Source: a virus
Length of the DNA: 22,640 nucleotides
Direction: 5' to 3' (one strand)
IMG/VR virus record: IMGVR_UViG_3300025914_000468
Location: 1-22,640 of that record
The position numbers and the translations under genes are program-made. The notes below the pieces were generated by a model. That model was not told the DNA's origin. It was given only the letters and a program-made list of their open reading frames with translations, and did no database searches. Below are positions 1-7,021 of this stretch, piece by piece; position 1 is the stretch's first letter; the number at the start of each line of letters is the position of its first letter.

Positions 1-261
1 TCACCCCATTGGTTTTGTGTTCGCATGAAGTTGCGCTTCCAATCGCTCCACCCGGTCCTGTAGCTCACAGACCTGCTTCTGGTTCGCACTCTGCGCCGAG
101 GCCGCCATGAAGAAGGCCAGTGGCAAGAAACAGAAGAAGGTGATGAGCCCGGGCCCAAATGAGTGAGGCGTTACAGCAAAATAAACGGCTAACTCGATAA
201 CGGCTAATGCCGCAACAAAGAGAGGCGCCGCCCAGTGCGGATTAGATGATTTTGAACGCAT
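1..261 (-). CDS. Small two-helix membrane protein with coiled-coil tail
   Basis: This 86-residue protein has two hydrophobic segments, at about residues 12-29 and 36-53, with a short polar or Gly/Pro turn between them. A charged heptad-like tail follows (about 62-80, KQVCELQDRVERLEAQL). That arrangement suggests a small inner-membrane hairpin protein that oligomerises through its C-terminus. The ATG is preceded by GGAGAAGG about 9 bases upstream, so the start is well supported, and the stop codon lies at the very edge of the window. No family is recognised. It sits downstream of the integrase stub and the XRE gene on the same strand, a position where temperate phages often carry accessory membrane proteins such as exclusion proteins. 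That role is only inferred from position. Confidence 0.6.
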   Translation of the reverse strand: MRSKSSNPHWAAPLFVAALAVIELAVYFAVTPHSFGPGLITFFCFLPLAFFMAASAQSANQKQVCELQDRVERLEAQLHANTKPMG

Positions 262-302
262 GCTAGTTTTCCTTCTCCACGCGGTGACATGTACATGCTA
301 TT

Positions 303-599
303 TCAGACACCTGGAATAACATAACGTTGCATATGAATCTGCCGGACGTGTTCCCGCTGAGCATGGGCATAGATCATCGTGGTCTGGATCCGATGATGCC
401 CCAGGATCTCCTTAGCGGCGAAAAAAATCCGGCATCTCACATCTTCGGTGTTCCGCTTTGCGTAATATTTCCGGCTGTTCTCCTTGCCATCATATTTTGA
501 AGCTGCCTCGCAAATAGAGTCTCTTACTACGCGGACGACAAATGATTGCCATTCATTTACCCTCTGCTTGGCCTGTTCCCCATCTAGAGCCATCCCCAA
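303..599 (-). pseudogene. C-terminal remnant of a tyrosine recombinase (phage integrase)
   Basis: The last 40 or so of 98 residues match the C-terminal end of tyrosine recombinases: EILGHHRIQTTMIYAHAQRE carries the LGHxxxxTTxxYxH signature, including the nucleophile-type Tyr. The residues before it do not contain the catalytic Arg, the Lys strand or the HxxR box, and the usual length is 300-400 residues, so the protein cannot be an active integrase. The reading frame opens only at a TTG (599) or an ATG (593), and neither has a clear ribosome-binding site. I read it as a stub left by deletion or rearrangement. A complete integrase may lie outside the window. The non-homologous N-terminal half may be out-of-frame or foreign DNA. 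Confidence 0.6.
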
Positions 600-634
600 A
601 TGCTGATTTTCACGAACTAACCACCGTTTTTAAC

Positions 635-991
635 CTATTCACCGTCTGTTTCCGGTTGTTCTTCCGTGATTTCGCTTGAGAGCAAGCCTCGCAGCATCGC
701 GACCGCGTACTTCTGTCCTATGGGTGACATTGCCGCCACAAGCTTTGACGCTTCTTCGGCGAGATTGACAGGGTGGGGTGCAACTTCGTTCTCGCCGTAG
801 AAGTAGCTGGGATCGACGCGCAGAACCTTGGCGAAGGCGGCGAGGTGTTCCGTGGTGATCACGGTGCGGCCCATCTCCATGGCTGTGATCGTCGTGCGAC
901 TTCGGCCTATGGCTTTGGCAAGGGTGGCCTGATCGATGTTGAGATATTCGCGGCGGGCGCGGATGCGCTGCGGTACGGTGGTGTCTGTCAT
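635..991 (-). CDS. XRE-family transcriptional regulator, repressor-like
   Basis: This 118-residue protein has a Cro/CI-type helix-turn-helix over about residues 7-62: PQRIRARREYLNIDQATLAK is helices 1-2 and SRTTITAMEMGRTVITTEHL covers the recognition helix and the next turn. The remaining 55 residues are helical and acidic at the end, with no S24 protease domain, so it is not a self-cleaving CI repressor. Its promoter lies in the 135-bp gap to the divergent membrane-protein genes, with TTGCGC and TATAAC boxes 17 bp apart and a palindrome over the -35 box. Position next to an integrase stub and at a divergent promoter suggests a lysogeny or accessory-gene repressor that autoregulates. The fold is confident; the target is inferred. 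Confidence 0.85.
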   Translation of the reverse strand: MTDTTVPQRIRARREYLNIDQATLAKAIGRSRTTITAMEMGRTVITTEHLAAFAKVLRVDPSYFYGENEVAPHPVNLAEEASKLVAAMSPIGQKYAVAMLRGLLSSEITEEQPETDGE

Positions 992-1029
992 GAGTGGGTC
1001 AGTCTTTGAGGTGTAGACGTTTGGGAGTC

Positions 1030-1066
1030 GTTATACCGAATTTGGGGGTAGGGCGCAATGGTTGCG
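1030..1066 (-). promoter_or_regulatory. Promoter and operator of the XRE gene
   Basis: On the minus strand TTGCGC (1058-1053) and TATAAC (1035-1030) are separated by exactly 17 bp. The -35 box overlaps an imperfect palindrome, CGCAATGGTTGCG (1054-1066). On the plus strand an extended -10 (TGGTATAAT, 1071-1079) lies just beyond it and could serve the divergent gene at 1127. One bound dimer could therefore affect both directions. The same arrangement recurs at 2457-2493. Confidence 0.6.
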
Positions 1067-1126
1067 GTAATGGTATAATCGGACTAGCCGGAACAAGGTC
1101 AGGCAGCTGTTTCGTACTTAGAACTC

Positions 1127-1705
1127 ATGATCGCCAAAAAAATGGAAAAGACGAAAACATCCCAATCTAATGAAAACGGGGAAGGCCAACTCAATCCTGA
1201 ACTAGACAGATCCATTGAACGTGCCTCGGCCATGCTCTCAATCACGTCTAGCTTGATTATCATTGGGTCTGTGTTTAGTTTCTATGGGTTTGCTCGAAGG
1301 ATAAATTTTGATAGCCCACACCCCTTAAACGCCATCTTTCAGGGGCCTCCTCTCCAACCATGGCTTTCCCTGTCATATTTTGCATACATAGCAGCGGTCG
1401 TTGTAATGTTCTTTACAGTCAAAGAAGTCGCTCACATTAGAGCGCTCCGCAAAGGGCAAAGGGCAAGGAAAAGCGCTCCTACCACGAAACCGGTCAGCCC
1501 GTTTCTACGTGGCGCGGCGACCCTCCTTGACCTGCGTGGAGCTTCTGCCAACCCTTACCGGGGGATAGATCCCAAAGTGGCCGACAGTAAGGCCATAGAG
1601 AGCGATTGGGCACATGTAGGCGCAGCGATCGAGGGCGCTATTAGCAAATATCGTGACAGTTTGCCAAAAGACCCGACATCTCAGGTGATGAATGGCCGAT
1701 CCTGA
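1127..1705 (+). CDS. Two-TM membrane protein of unknown function
   Basis: This 192-residue protein is polar and Lys/Glu/Asn-rich for the first 30 residues. It then has two hydrophobic segments, at about 35-55 (SITSSLIIIGSVFSFYGF) and 80-98 (LSLSYFAYIAAVVVMFFTV), and a cytoplasmic-looking basic stretch followed by an 80-residue soluble tail. No family is recognised. The start could be the ATG at 1127 or the one at 1142; neither has a strong ribosome-binding site, but an extended -10 promoter is present about 50 bp upstream. Its 3' end overlaps the start of the DUF2335-like gene by 14 bases, so the two are almost certainly translated together and may form one membrane complex. Confidence 0.6.
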   Translation: MIAKKMEKTKTSQSNENGEGQLNPELDRSIERASAMLSITSSLIIIGSVFSFYGFARRINFDSPHPLNAIFQGPPLQPWLSLSYFAYIAAVVVMFFTVKEVAHIRALRKGQRARKSAPTTKPVSPFLRGAATLLDLRGASANPYRGIDPKVADSKAIESDWAHVGAAIEGAISKYRDSLPKDPTSQVMNGRS

Positions 1706-2147
1706 AGAAACGACTGACCTGCAGACAGGTGAGACAACCGAGCTAGAAACACAAAATACCGACGATAGCGCTGGCCGCCATACATCTCCCCCACAGGATG
1801 TCCTTGTTCGCGACATCTTCAGTATCGTTGCTGAGAGCATGCACTTTTCGGGGCCGATCCCTCCCCCGTCGATGCTTAAGGAGTACAACGAAGCTGCCCC
1901 GGGCGCGGCAGACCTCATTCTGAAGATGGCAGAATTGCAGCAAGCACATCGTATTGAGACGGAGCGAGAAGATACTAAACGAGCCAATCGAGGTCAAATA
2001 TTAGCATTTCTTCTGGCGGCTGGTAGCTTCGCGTGCGGCACGATTACAATCCTGCACGGTCACGATACTGCTGGTACGATTTTCGGAGGTGGAACGATTC
2101 TGAGCTTGGTTTATGCCTTTATCCGTGGAAATGCCAAGAAGGAATAA
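1692..2147 (+). CDS. DUF2335-like predicted membrane protein
   Basis: This 151-residue protein has the layout typical of DUF2335 proteins. There is a variable acidic N-terminus, then FSGPIPPPSMLKEYNEAAPG (about 52-71) and a helical segment rich in Gln/Glu/Arg (ILKMAELQQAHRIETERE). RRGQI-like ANRGQILAFLLAAGSFACG opens the first membrane helix, and a second helix (about 124-143) precedes a basic end. The family is widespread in phages and bacteria and has no proven activity that I know of. The start ATG is preceded by AGGTG and lies inside the upstream gene, which shows translational coupling. A role in the cell envelope or in exclusion of other phages is possible but unproven. Confidence 0.75.
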   Translation: MADPEETTDLQTGETTELETQNTDDSAGRHTSPPQDVLVRDIFSIVAESMHFSGPIPPPSMLKEYNEAAPGAADLILKMAELQQAHRIETEREDTKRANRGQILAFLLAAGSFACGTITILHGHDTAGTIFGGGTILSLVYAFIRGNAKKE

Positions 2148-2173
2148 GTTCCTCGATACAGATTCTATCAATG

Positions 2174-2202
2174 AAGCCGCGTCCGTTTACCGGAAGCGGC
2201 TT
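2174..2202. terminator. Hairpin between convergent genes
   Basis: AAGCCGC (2174-2180) pairs with GCGGCTT (2196-2202), and an inner TCCG/CGGA stem adds four pairs around a five-base loop. It sits between the plus-strand DUF2335-like gene and the minus-strand antitoxin-like gene and could end both transcripts. Only a weak T-rich stretch follows, so it is not a textbook terminator. Confidence 0.5.
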
Positions 2203-2208
2203 GTCACT

Positions 2209-2421
2209 TTACCCCCCCTCGACCGTTCCCGCCTCCTCAATAAGATCGGCGATGCTGCGGCCGCCCAGATCGGCAGGAGCGCCTAACGAGCGCAGGGCGT
2301 GAGGCGCAGACGAGGTATGAAGCAGGCTGCGCAGATACGCCGCTTCATCCATGCCGGCCTTGGCGGCCTCGGAGCGCAAAAGGGCTTCCTCTTCTATACT
2401 GAGTTCTAGCGTGAGTGTCAT
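2209..2421 (-). CDS. Small antitoxin-like (ribbon-helix-helix type) protein
   Basis: This 70-residue protein begins with an alternating strand (MTLTLELSIEEEALLRSEAA) and continues with helices containing KAGMDEAAYLRSLL. That is the pattern of RHH or VapB/CopG-type DNA-binding antitoxins. The ATG at 2421 is chosen over the in-frame ATG at 2436 because GAGG lies 9 bases ahead of it and the upstream ATG overlaps that site. No adjacent toxin is visible: the next genes are the DUF2335-like gene (convergent) and the 291-residue protein (same strand, upstream). It may be an orphan antitoxin-like regulator. Its promoter closely resembles that of the XRE gene at 635-991. Confidence 0.6.
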   Translation of the reverse strand: MTLTLELSIEEEALLRSEAAKAGMDEAAYLRSLLHTSSAPHALRSLGAPADLGGRSIADLIEEAGTVEGG

Positions 2422-2456
2422 GGCTTCGGACCTCATAAAATACTTATTTCAGATAC

Positions 2457-2493
2457 TTTATACCGAATCCGGGGGCGCGGCGCAACTGTTGCG
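2457..2493 (-). promoter_or_regulatory. Promoter with perfect 13-bp palindromic operator
   Basis: On the minus strand TTGCGC (2485-2480) and TATAAA (2462-2457) are 17 bp apart. The palindrome CGCAACTGTTGCG (2481-2493) is perfect around its centre and covers the -35 box. The spacer also matches the XRE promoter at 1030-1066, including ATTCGG next to the -10 and a C-rich middle, so the two promoters look like copies under common control. Confidence 0.6.
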
Positions 2494-2556
2494 GTGGGGA
2501 CGGGGCGTGCGGACGTTGGCACACTCCTTCGTGTGGTAGCTAGATATCTCTGGGCT

Positions 2557-3432
2557 CTACTTTGTCATTAACGGTATCAAAAAATTGTATAACATTGCCT
2601 TTAATTTAACGGAGTACGGAGGGTAACTTGCTACTCGTTTGGAAAACTGTGTGGCATATCCATTAAAAACCAATCGAGATTCTGGTTGAAGACTTGCATA
2701 CACTTCCGCAAATATTGAAAATATAATGTCTTGTCTGGCACATGCGGCGCTTTCGAGTAATGCGATTTTTCGTGCCTCTTCATCCAAAGGTAGGCTCCAC
2801 ACGACATTAGGCTTATCTGTATAAAATCGACGAGACAAATTGCTCGACATCGCTGATGACATAAATATTTCAGAATAGCTTCCTGGGTGGTAATTCATAT
2901 ACTCGCGTGTTTTTCGCTCATAATGGCGATACGGGTCAGACCTTACCTTTACTATTGTGTCATCATAATCAGTGTCACGCCAATTGAAGTCTGAATACAA
3001 ATCGTAATTTGATGTCCATACTAATTTATGATTATTCACCTCTAAACGCTTAATATCAAAATTTCCAATGGTCGAGCCAGCCGATAACTCAAAGCTACTT
3101 CCTGTATTTAATGTCGATATAGATCGACCTGCGAGGCGATTCAAGCTAAGTACTGCGAAGTAATTGGCATAGTATAGAGTGACGCCAGACCAGCTCAACT
3201 GTCTTCGTTCTGCAAGTGCTTCATAGGCTACCAGATGGCTCAGAGATCTGAAACCAAATCTTAGAGCCTCAAAAAGTTGCGCACGGACTAAATCATTACT
3301 GAAGTGATTAATTGGTTTTTTTACATCAGTTGGAAGCAATATAGTACCATTCCCAAGTATATCCTTTAAACAGCTGCACGGAACAACACCGAGGCTTCCA
3401 ATTTGAGTGGCAATTGAACTTACTGTTTTCAT
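2557..3432 (-). CDS. Unknown protein paired with the DGQHR-domain gene
   Basis: This 291-residue soluble protein is not recognised. The only suggestive part is at about residues 78-101, where WSGVTLYYANYFAVLSLNRL resembles the helix seen in many HEPN-like proteins (YYAxFFAxRALLRL). The later region is rich in Tyr, Asp, Arg and Ser (for example YRHYERKTREYMNYH). It lacks an obvious HEPN RxxxxH motif in that helix, so the similarity is weak. Its ATG follows the stop of the DGQHR gene by a single base, which means the two are co-translated and probably act together. Base composition is visibly AT-rich compared with the replication and structural genes, consistent with later acquisition. Confidence 0.7.
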   Translation of the reverse strand: MKTVSSIATQIGSLGVVPCSCLKDILGNGTILLPTDVKKPINHFSNDLVRAQLFEALRFGFRSLSHLVAYEALAERRQLSWSGVTLYYANYFAVLSLNRLAGRSISTLNTGSSFELSAGSTIGNFDIKRLEVNNHKLVWTSNYDLYSDFNWRDTDYDDTIVKVRSDPYRHYERKTREYMNYHPGSYSEIFMSSAMSSNLSRRFYTDKPNVVWSLPLDEEARKIALLESAACARQDIIFSIFAEVYASLQPESRLVFNGYATQFSKRVASYPPYSVKLKAMLYNFLIPLMTK

Positions 3433-3433
3433 A

Positions 3434-4663
3434 CTAGAGTTGTAGGCGTTTACCTGTTTCTGCTCCTACGGTTTGCTCTATAGCTTCCAGGATACTAGTC
3501 CGAATTCTTTCTGCAAGTCGTTTAGAGGCAACCGTTCCCTGTTGTCCACTGTATACTCTGCCTGTCCACGGTATGCCTTGAACAGGTTTTATTACTTGGA
3601 CAATATGTTCTATTTTGAAATCTGAATATTTCTCTATCGTTTTTGTGAAAATAGTTGGCAGTACAAGCATTAGCGCATTAAAGCCGGTTGTCTTTGTCAC
3701 AATACTTTTATCATCAAACCAAAGATGTGGTAAAGTCTGTCTCACAGCATTGAAATAATTCCGTATTACACCACGCTGGTCTTCCAAAGCAAACTTATAC
3801 TCATTCGTGTGTGAGATTATTCCTCCAGGGCGTAAATGCGGAATCAAAGCATCAACAAAAGTACCTAAGGAGATTTGCCCTAGAACGCGGTCTGAAGTCA
3901 AGCTGATTCTTCCATAAAATGGCGACTCAGGATCACGGGTGAGGCTACGCGCAATATCACTAGCTCTGGAAGTATAAAATGCTTCCTTTGTATCGTCATC
4001 CTCTGAAAAATATTCTAGCAGATCATAAAGTAGTGACTTGTCCACTCCTTGCTGATATGAGTTAATGTCAATGAATAACCGGGCCTGCTCGACAAGTTCG
4101 AGACCAGCAAATGCACAAACAAGAAACTGAAAATCTTCAGGAGTCGCAAATAGTGCCTGGCTTTTGATAAGCAGATCCGCACCGTACACACGGTGCTGAC
4201 CATCGATAATCCAGGCAATCGGTGCCGACGCGGAAAAAGTTACCGTTCCAGCCGCGTCATCATAACGAAGATAATCTTCACTGTCGAAGTTGAGCAAGAT
4301 ACTACTTGGTAGTACACCTCCTGCCTCGACATAACGCTTTATAGATTCAGCACGTTTCGGATCAAGAATGCGTTGATAACCCGCTCCTCGATCCTCAGAG
4401 CGCCTACTAACATATGCGATCCTAACGATTTCGTCCATCGAAAGGCTGAAAGCAAAAAAAATACGGTTGTTCTGCTTGCACTGAACCGCTCTTTTCGTTA
4501 ACATTTCGTCCATCAAGTACTGGCTCCGATTTAAATATTTGGTCGTGAAGTTTTTACGACGGAAAATTAGGTCAATATTTTCTGTATAGATCTCAGTAAA
4601 GAGGCCATTTGCAGCTTTTGCGCTATAATTATCTAGTGCCGGCCTGATTGACGATAGACTCAA
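3434..4663 (-). CDS. DGQHR-domain protein (DndB-like family)
   Basis: This 409-residue protein carries the family hallmarks in order: GYQR at 95-98, the name-giving DGQHR at 154-158 (IIDGQHRVYGADLL) and FIDINSYQQGVDKSL at about 197-211. Such proteins include DndB, the regulator of DNA phosphorothioation, and DpdB of the 7-deazaguanine DNA modification system. The fold resembles ParB/sulfiredoxin, and the motif is thought to bind or hydrolyse nucleotide. No dndA, C, D or E gene, nor any dpd gene, is nearby, so this is a stand-alone member with a 291-residue partner one base downstream. The start is uncertain: the longest frame opens at TTG 4663 without a ribosome-binding site, and ATGs occur at 4513 and 4504. 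A short ORF in another frame immediately upstream leaves room for a frameshift at the 5' end. Confidence 0.8.
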   Translation of the reverse strand: MSLSSIRPALDNYSAKAANGLFTEIYTENIDLIFRRKNFTTKYLNRSQYLMDEMLTKRAVQCKQNNRIFFAFSLSMDEIVRIAYVSRRSEDRGAGYQRILDPKRAESIKRYVEAGGVLPSSILLNFDSEDYLRYDDAAGTVTFSASAPIAWIIDGQHRVYGADLLIKSQALFATPEDFQFLVCAFAGLELVEQARLFIDINSYQQGVDKSLLYDLLEYFSEDDDTKEAFYTSRASDIARSLTRDPESPFYGRISLTSDRVLGQISLGTFVDALIPHLRPGGIISHTNEYKFALEDQRGVIRNYFNAVRQTLPHLWFDDKSIVTKTTGFNALMLVLPTIFTKTIEKYSDFKIEHIVQVIKPVQGIPWTGRVYSGQQGTVASKRLAERIRTSILEAIEQTVGAETGKRLQL

Positions 4664-4805
4664 CCGTTACTGAATCAATATACTTGAACGAGTATGTCAT
4701 ATTTTCCACGACTTTTACTTCTTCCATGTCTTCGTCTTTTACGCGTCATACGTCCACACGCTTTCTTCCATCTTGGAGCAGGCCGGACAACAACCCACGA
4801 GAATT

Positions 4806-4821
4806 CTGGCAGATCTGCCAG
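4806..4821. promoter_or_regulatory. Perfect 16-bp palindrome upstream of the DGQHR gene
   Basis: CTGGCAGATCTGCCAG reads the same on both strands. It lies about 140 bp upstream of the DGQHR start, in the gap between two minus-strand genes, where an operator would be expected. No promoter boxes were assigned with confidence. Confidence 0.35.
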
Positions 4822-4877
4822 GATTAACTGAAGGGATCGTTATCAACTTCCCTGGCATTCAACTTCGTCACCAGGTA

Positions 4878-4904
4878 GCCATAAGGTTCACGCAACCTTA
4901 TGGC
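4878..4904. other. Strong hairpin at the end of the 106-residue gene
   Basis: GCCATAAGGTT (4878-4888) and AACCTTATGGC (4894-4904) form a perfect 11-bp stem with a five-base loop. It overlaps the stop codon of the minus-strand gene at 4888. No T-tract follows on either strand, so it may protect the mRNA end or reduce read-through rather than act as a classic terminator. Confidence 0.45.
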
Positions 4905-5208
4905 CGGCGAAACCATCAACAGACGCCTCTTCAACCTCGTCAAAATGTTGACTTAAGCTGGAAGCAAATAAGACTTGGCGCCCATTTTCAATCTCTTGGA
5001 GGATATCAAGTAAGCACGCCTTTGCCTTCCTGTACGCAGTATCGACATCCCCATCAATAGGCCAAGATAAGAGCAATCGAGCTGCATCGTCCGATCCAGG
5101 ATCCATTTGCGCAAGCAAATTGACGCACTTACCTTCTATCTCTTCAAAACTTATTTCGCATGCAACCGCTAAATTAATGACACGGCTCTCAGAATCTACA
5201 AAATACAT
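4888..5208 (-). CDS. Small acidic hypothetical protein
   Basis: This 106-residue protein is acidic and mostly helical, with no membrane segment or recognised motif. Its first strand (MYFVDSESRVINLAVACEIS) is followed by segments rich in Asp, Glu and Ala. It starts 28 bp after the stop of the 527-residue XRE protein on the same strand, so the two probably share a transcript. GGA lies a few bases ahead of the ATG. The small size and acidity would fit an accessory or inhibitory partner of the larger protein, but that is only inferred from position. Confidence 0.55.
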   Translation of the reverse strand: MYFVDSESRVINLAVACEISFEEIEGKCVNLLAQMDPGSDDAARLLLSWPIDGDVDTAYRKAKACLLDILQEIENGRQVLFASSLSQHFDEVEEASVDGFAGHKVA

Positions 5209-5236
5209 CTATTTTCCATTCTGCCTTATGCTTATT

Positions 5237-6820
5237 TCAGTTCGCCAACGAGTCCATATAGTGCTTCATCATTTCCATGTTTAGCAAGTTTGCCTCCCTA
5301 TGGCATTCATAAAGTTCACGACGTAGGCGAAGATCTTCAGATTCAAATTCGTCTTGGAGATCCTTTAAATATTCACTTCCATGTAAATCTCCCATACTAA
5401 TTGATCCGTCTTCGTCATTCTTTCGACGTTGCAAAGTTTGTCGATCAATGTAATAATGAAAGATGCGATCCAATAGATGACCATAACGATCATCTATTAT
5501 CTGAACGGTAAGATCGCCCCGTTCGAGATCCTCAATATAGACACGTTGAGCGTTTGCCCATCGCTTCATTACTTCCGCAACCTGGGTACTAGGGGCTTCA
5601 TCAAATGCGGATTCAATATCCTCTTCCCATGCAATCGAGAGCTCCGATTGTTCTAGACCACAATTGTCGTACCACCAGAGAACCGCACTAGTATATTCGC
5701 CATCGTGTCTCCCATCTGGCAGTGCCAGACCAAATCGCCCCACATCGTCGAATCGCTCAATCGGAGCACGTTTGTTATTTTGGTTCTCAACGTCTGGCGC
5801 GAGCTTCGCTCCATACCAGATCTCAAGCTCCCACATCCAATTTAGGATATAACTTGTTGTCGGTGCAGTAAGCGCATGCCCCATTAGATCTTCGAAGCTT
5901 AAGCGATAAATCCCGTTAACTGCCAAACCAAGTAGTCTTGATGAATAGTGAGGATGATCGAGGAGAATATCTTCTTCCAGCTTCTTAAGAAAGGAACTGA
6001 TGTCACGAATCTTGTAACGAGCTATAATATCACGGACGATTTTAACTGTGTGGTTAATAACATCGTGTCTTAATTGTTCATCCGCATGAACTATGGTGTC
6101 ATCGCGACCACCATCGAAATAATAGAGACGGAAAGCCCTTACAGCCATATAAGGTTCAAGACAGGCAGCATGATGGCGAGATCTGTACCCAAGGATCCCG
6201 AGCCGTATTACCTTAAACATAGCTACACAAACCGATGCAATGCCTGACGCTTCTGGCGTCGATGGTCCAACGCGACTTTCACCGCGACCATCTATCCTGG
6301 TATTCATGTATCGCAGTGTGGCATTGAGCAGATCAACTAGACCAGCCCGAATACTATTCCATTCCAGGTCGTCTTCTTTAGTCTCGTCGGTGAGGAATTC
6401 CGCCAGATCGAGCGGCGGTTCATCGGCAATTACAGACTCCGTTGCCGACCTCATCCAATGTGCCCATGCAATTTGAATGTATTCTTCGTATCCTTGGTCA
6501 ATCAGATCAGCTGCGTATAGGTGAAGCCAAGACGCAGGCACTTGAGGGATCGTAGCGGTAATCTCAGGATAGTCAGCAGCCCTTAGAAGCGGATTCGGAT
6601 CGACGCCCATCCCGCGAGCGAAGTCGATAATGAGTTCCATCGAAGCTTTCTCTCCGTTTGCCATCATGCCAATAGAAGAGTGGCTAACGCCAGTTTGCCT
6701 CGCTGCATCTTTTAGCGTTAGCCTATCTTTGTCACCCCAACGAAGAAGCTTTCGTACCAGCTTGGCCAGATCGGGATATGGTCCAGGTATAGGTGCGTCT
6801 GGTGAAACGGACTTTGCCAT
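5237..6820 (-). CDS. Large protein with N-terminal XRE helix-turn-helix
   Basis: This is a 527-residue protein. Residues about 17-75 form an XRE-type HTH (DRLTLKDAARQTGVSHSSIG, then ANGEKASMELIIDFARGMG), in which the VSHSSI helix would read DNA. The other 450 residues are an unrecognised, mainly helical, acidic domain with many Trp, Tyr and Asp residues. It has no membrane helices, no HExxH and no Walker motif that I can see. The length is far above ordinary phage repressors (100-250 residues), so the C-terminal part is likely an effector or sensor domain. It is divergently transcribed from the small HTH gene at 7022 and followed by a 106-residue gene. The start ATG has GGAAGAG about 13 bases upstream, a little far. 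Confidence 0.7.
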   Translation of the reverse strand: MAKSVSPDAPIPGPYPDLAKLVRKLLRWGDKDRLTLKDAARQTGVSHSSIGMMANGEKASMELIIDFARGMGVDPNPLLRAADYPEITATIPQVPASWLHLYAADLIDQGYEEYIQIAWAHWMRSATESVIADEPPLDLAEFLTDETKEDDLEWNSIRAGLVDLLNATLRYMNTRIDGRGESRVGPSTPEASGIASVCVAMFKVIRLGILGYRSRHHAACLEPYMAVRAFRLYYFDGGRDDTIVHADEQLRHDVINHTVKIVRDIIARYKIRDISSFLKKLEEDILLDHPHYSSRLLGLAVNGIYRLSFEDLMGHALTAPTTSYILNWMWELEIWYGAKLAPDVENQNNKRAPIERFDDVGRFGLALPDGRHDGEYTSAVLWWYDNCGLEQSELSIAWEEDIESAFDEAPSTQVAEVMKRWANAQRVYIEDLERGDLTVQIIDDRYGHLLDRIFHYYIDRQTLQRRKNDEDGSISMGDLHGSEYLKDLQDEFESEDLRLRRELYECHREANLLNMEMMKHYMDSLAN

Positions 6821-6911
6821 CGACTAAAAACAACTCTTCCTGCAACAAGATGCGACGATTTACAACTTTCATTGTGACACCACAGTTACGGTAAAAGTCG
6901 CACTATCAGAC

Positions 6912-6991
6912 TTATATCCGTATTTTTTTTTGGAAATAAAGATGTTTTAGGATTGAAATAGTCGAAACGAAGTGATATACTCTTTATATCC
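6912..6991. promoter_or_regulatory. Divergent control region with direct repeats
   Basis: The 201-bp gap between the divergent genes at 6820 and 7022 is strongly AT-rich. TTATATCC occurs twice in direct orientation (6912-6919 and 6984-6991), on either side of the promoter at 6953-6981. The repeats may be operators for either neighbouring HTH protein. Confidence 0.35.
6953..6981 (+). promoter_or_regulatory. Sigma-70 type promoter of the small HTH gene
   Basis: TTGAAA (6953-6958) and TATACT (6976-6981) are separated by 17 bp and lie 40 bp ahead of the ATG at 7022. This is the best housekeeping-type promoter match in the window. Confidence 0.7.
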
Positions 6992-7021
6992 AAAAAATTT
7001 TACAGAAATAGAGAGGGACGA

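Noticed and set aside
290-299. CATGTACATG palindrome upstream of the first gene
   Set aside because: Only 10 bp, with no promoter boxes nearby; likely chance.
4773-5060. 95-codon plus-strand ORF
   Set aside because: It overlaps the minus-strand 106-residue gene and a palindrome, has no ribosome-binding site, and its peptide is repetitive in Gln, Pro and Arg without any known pattern.
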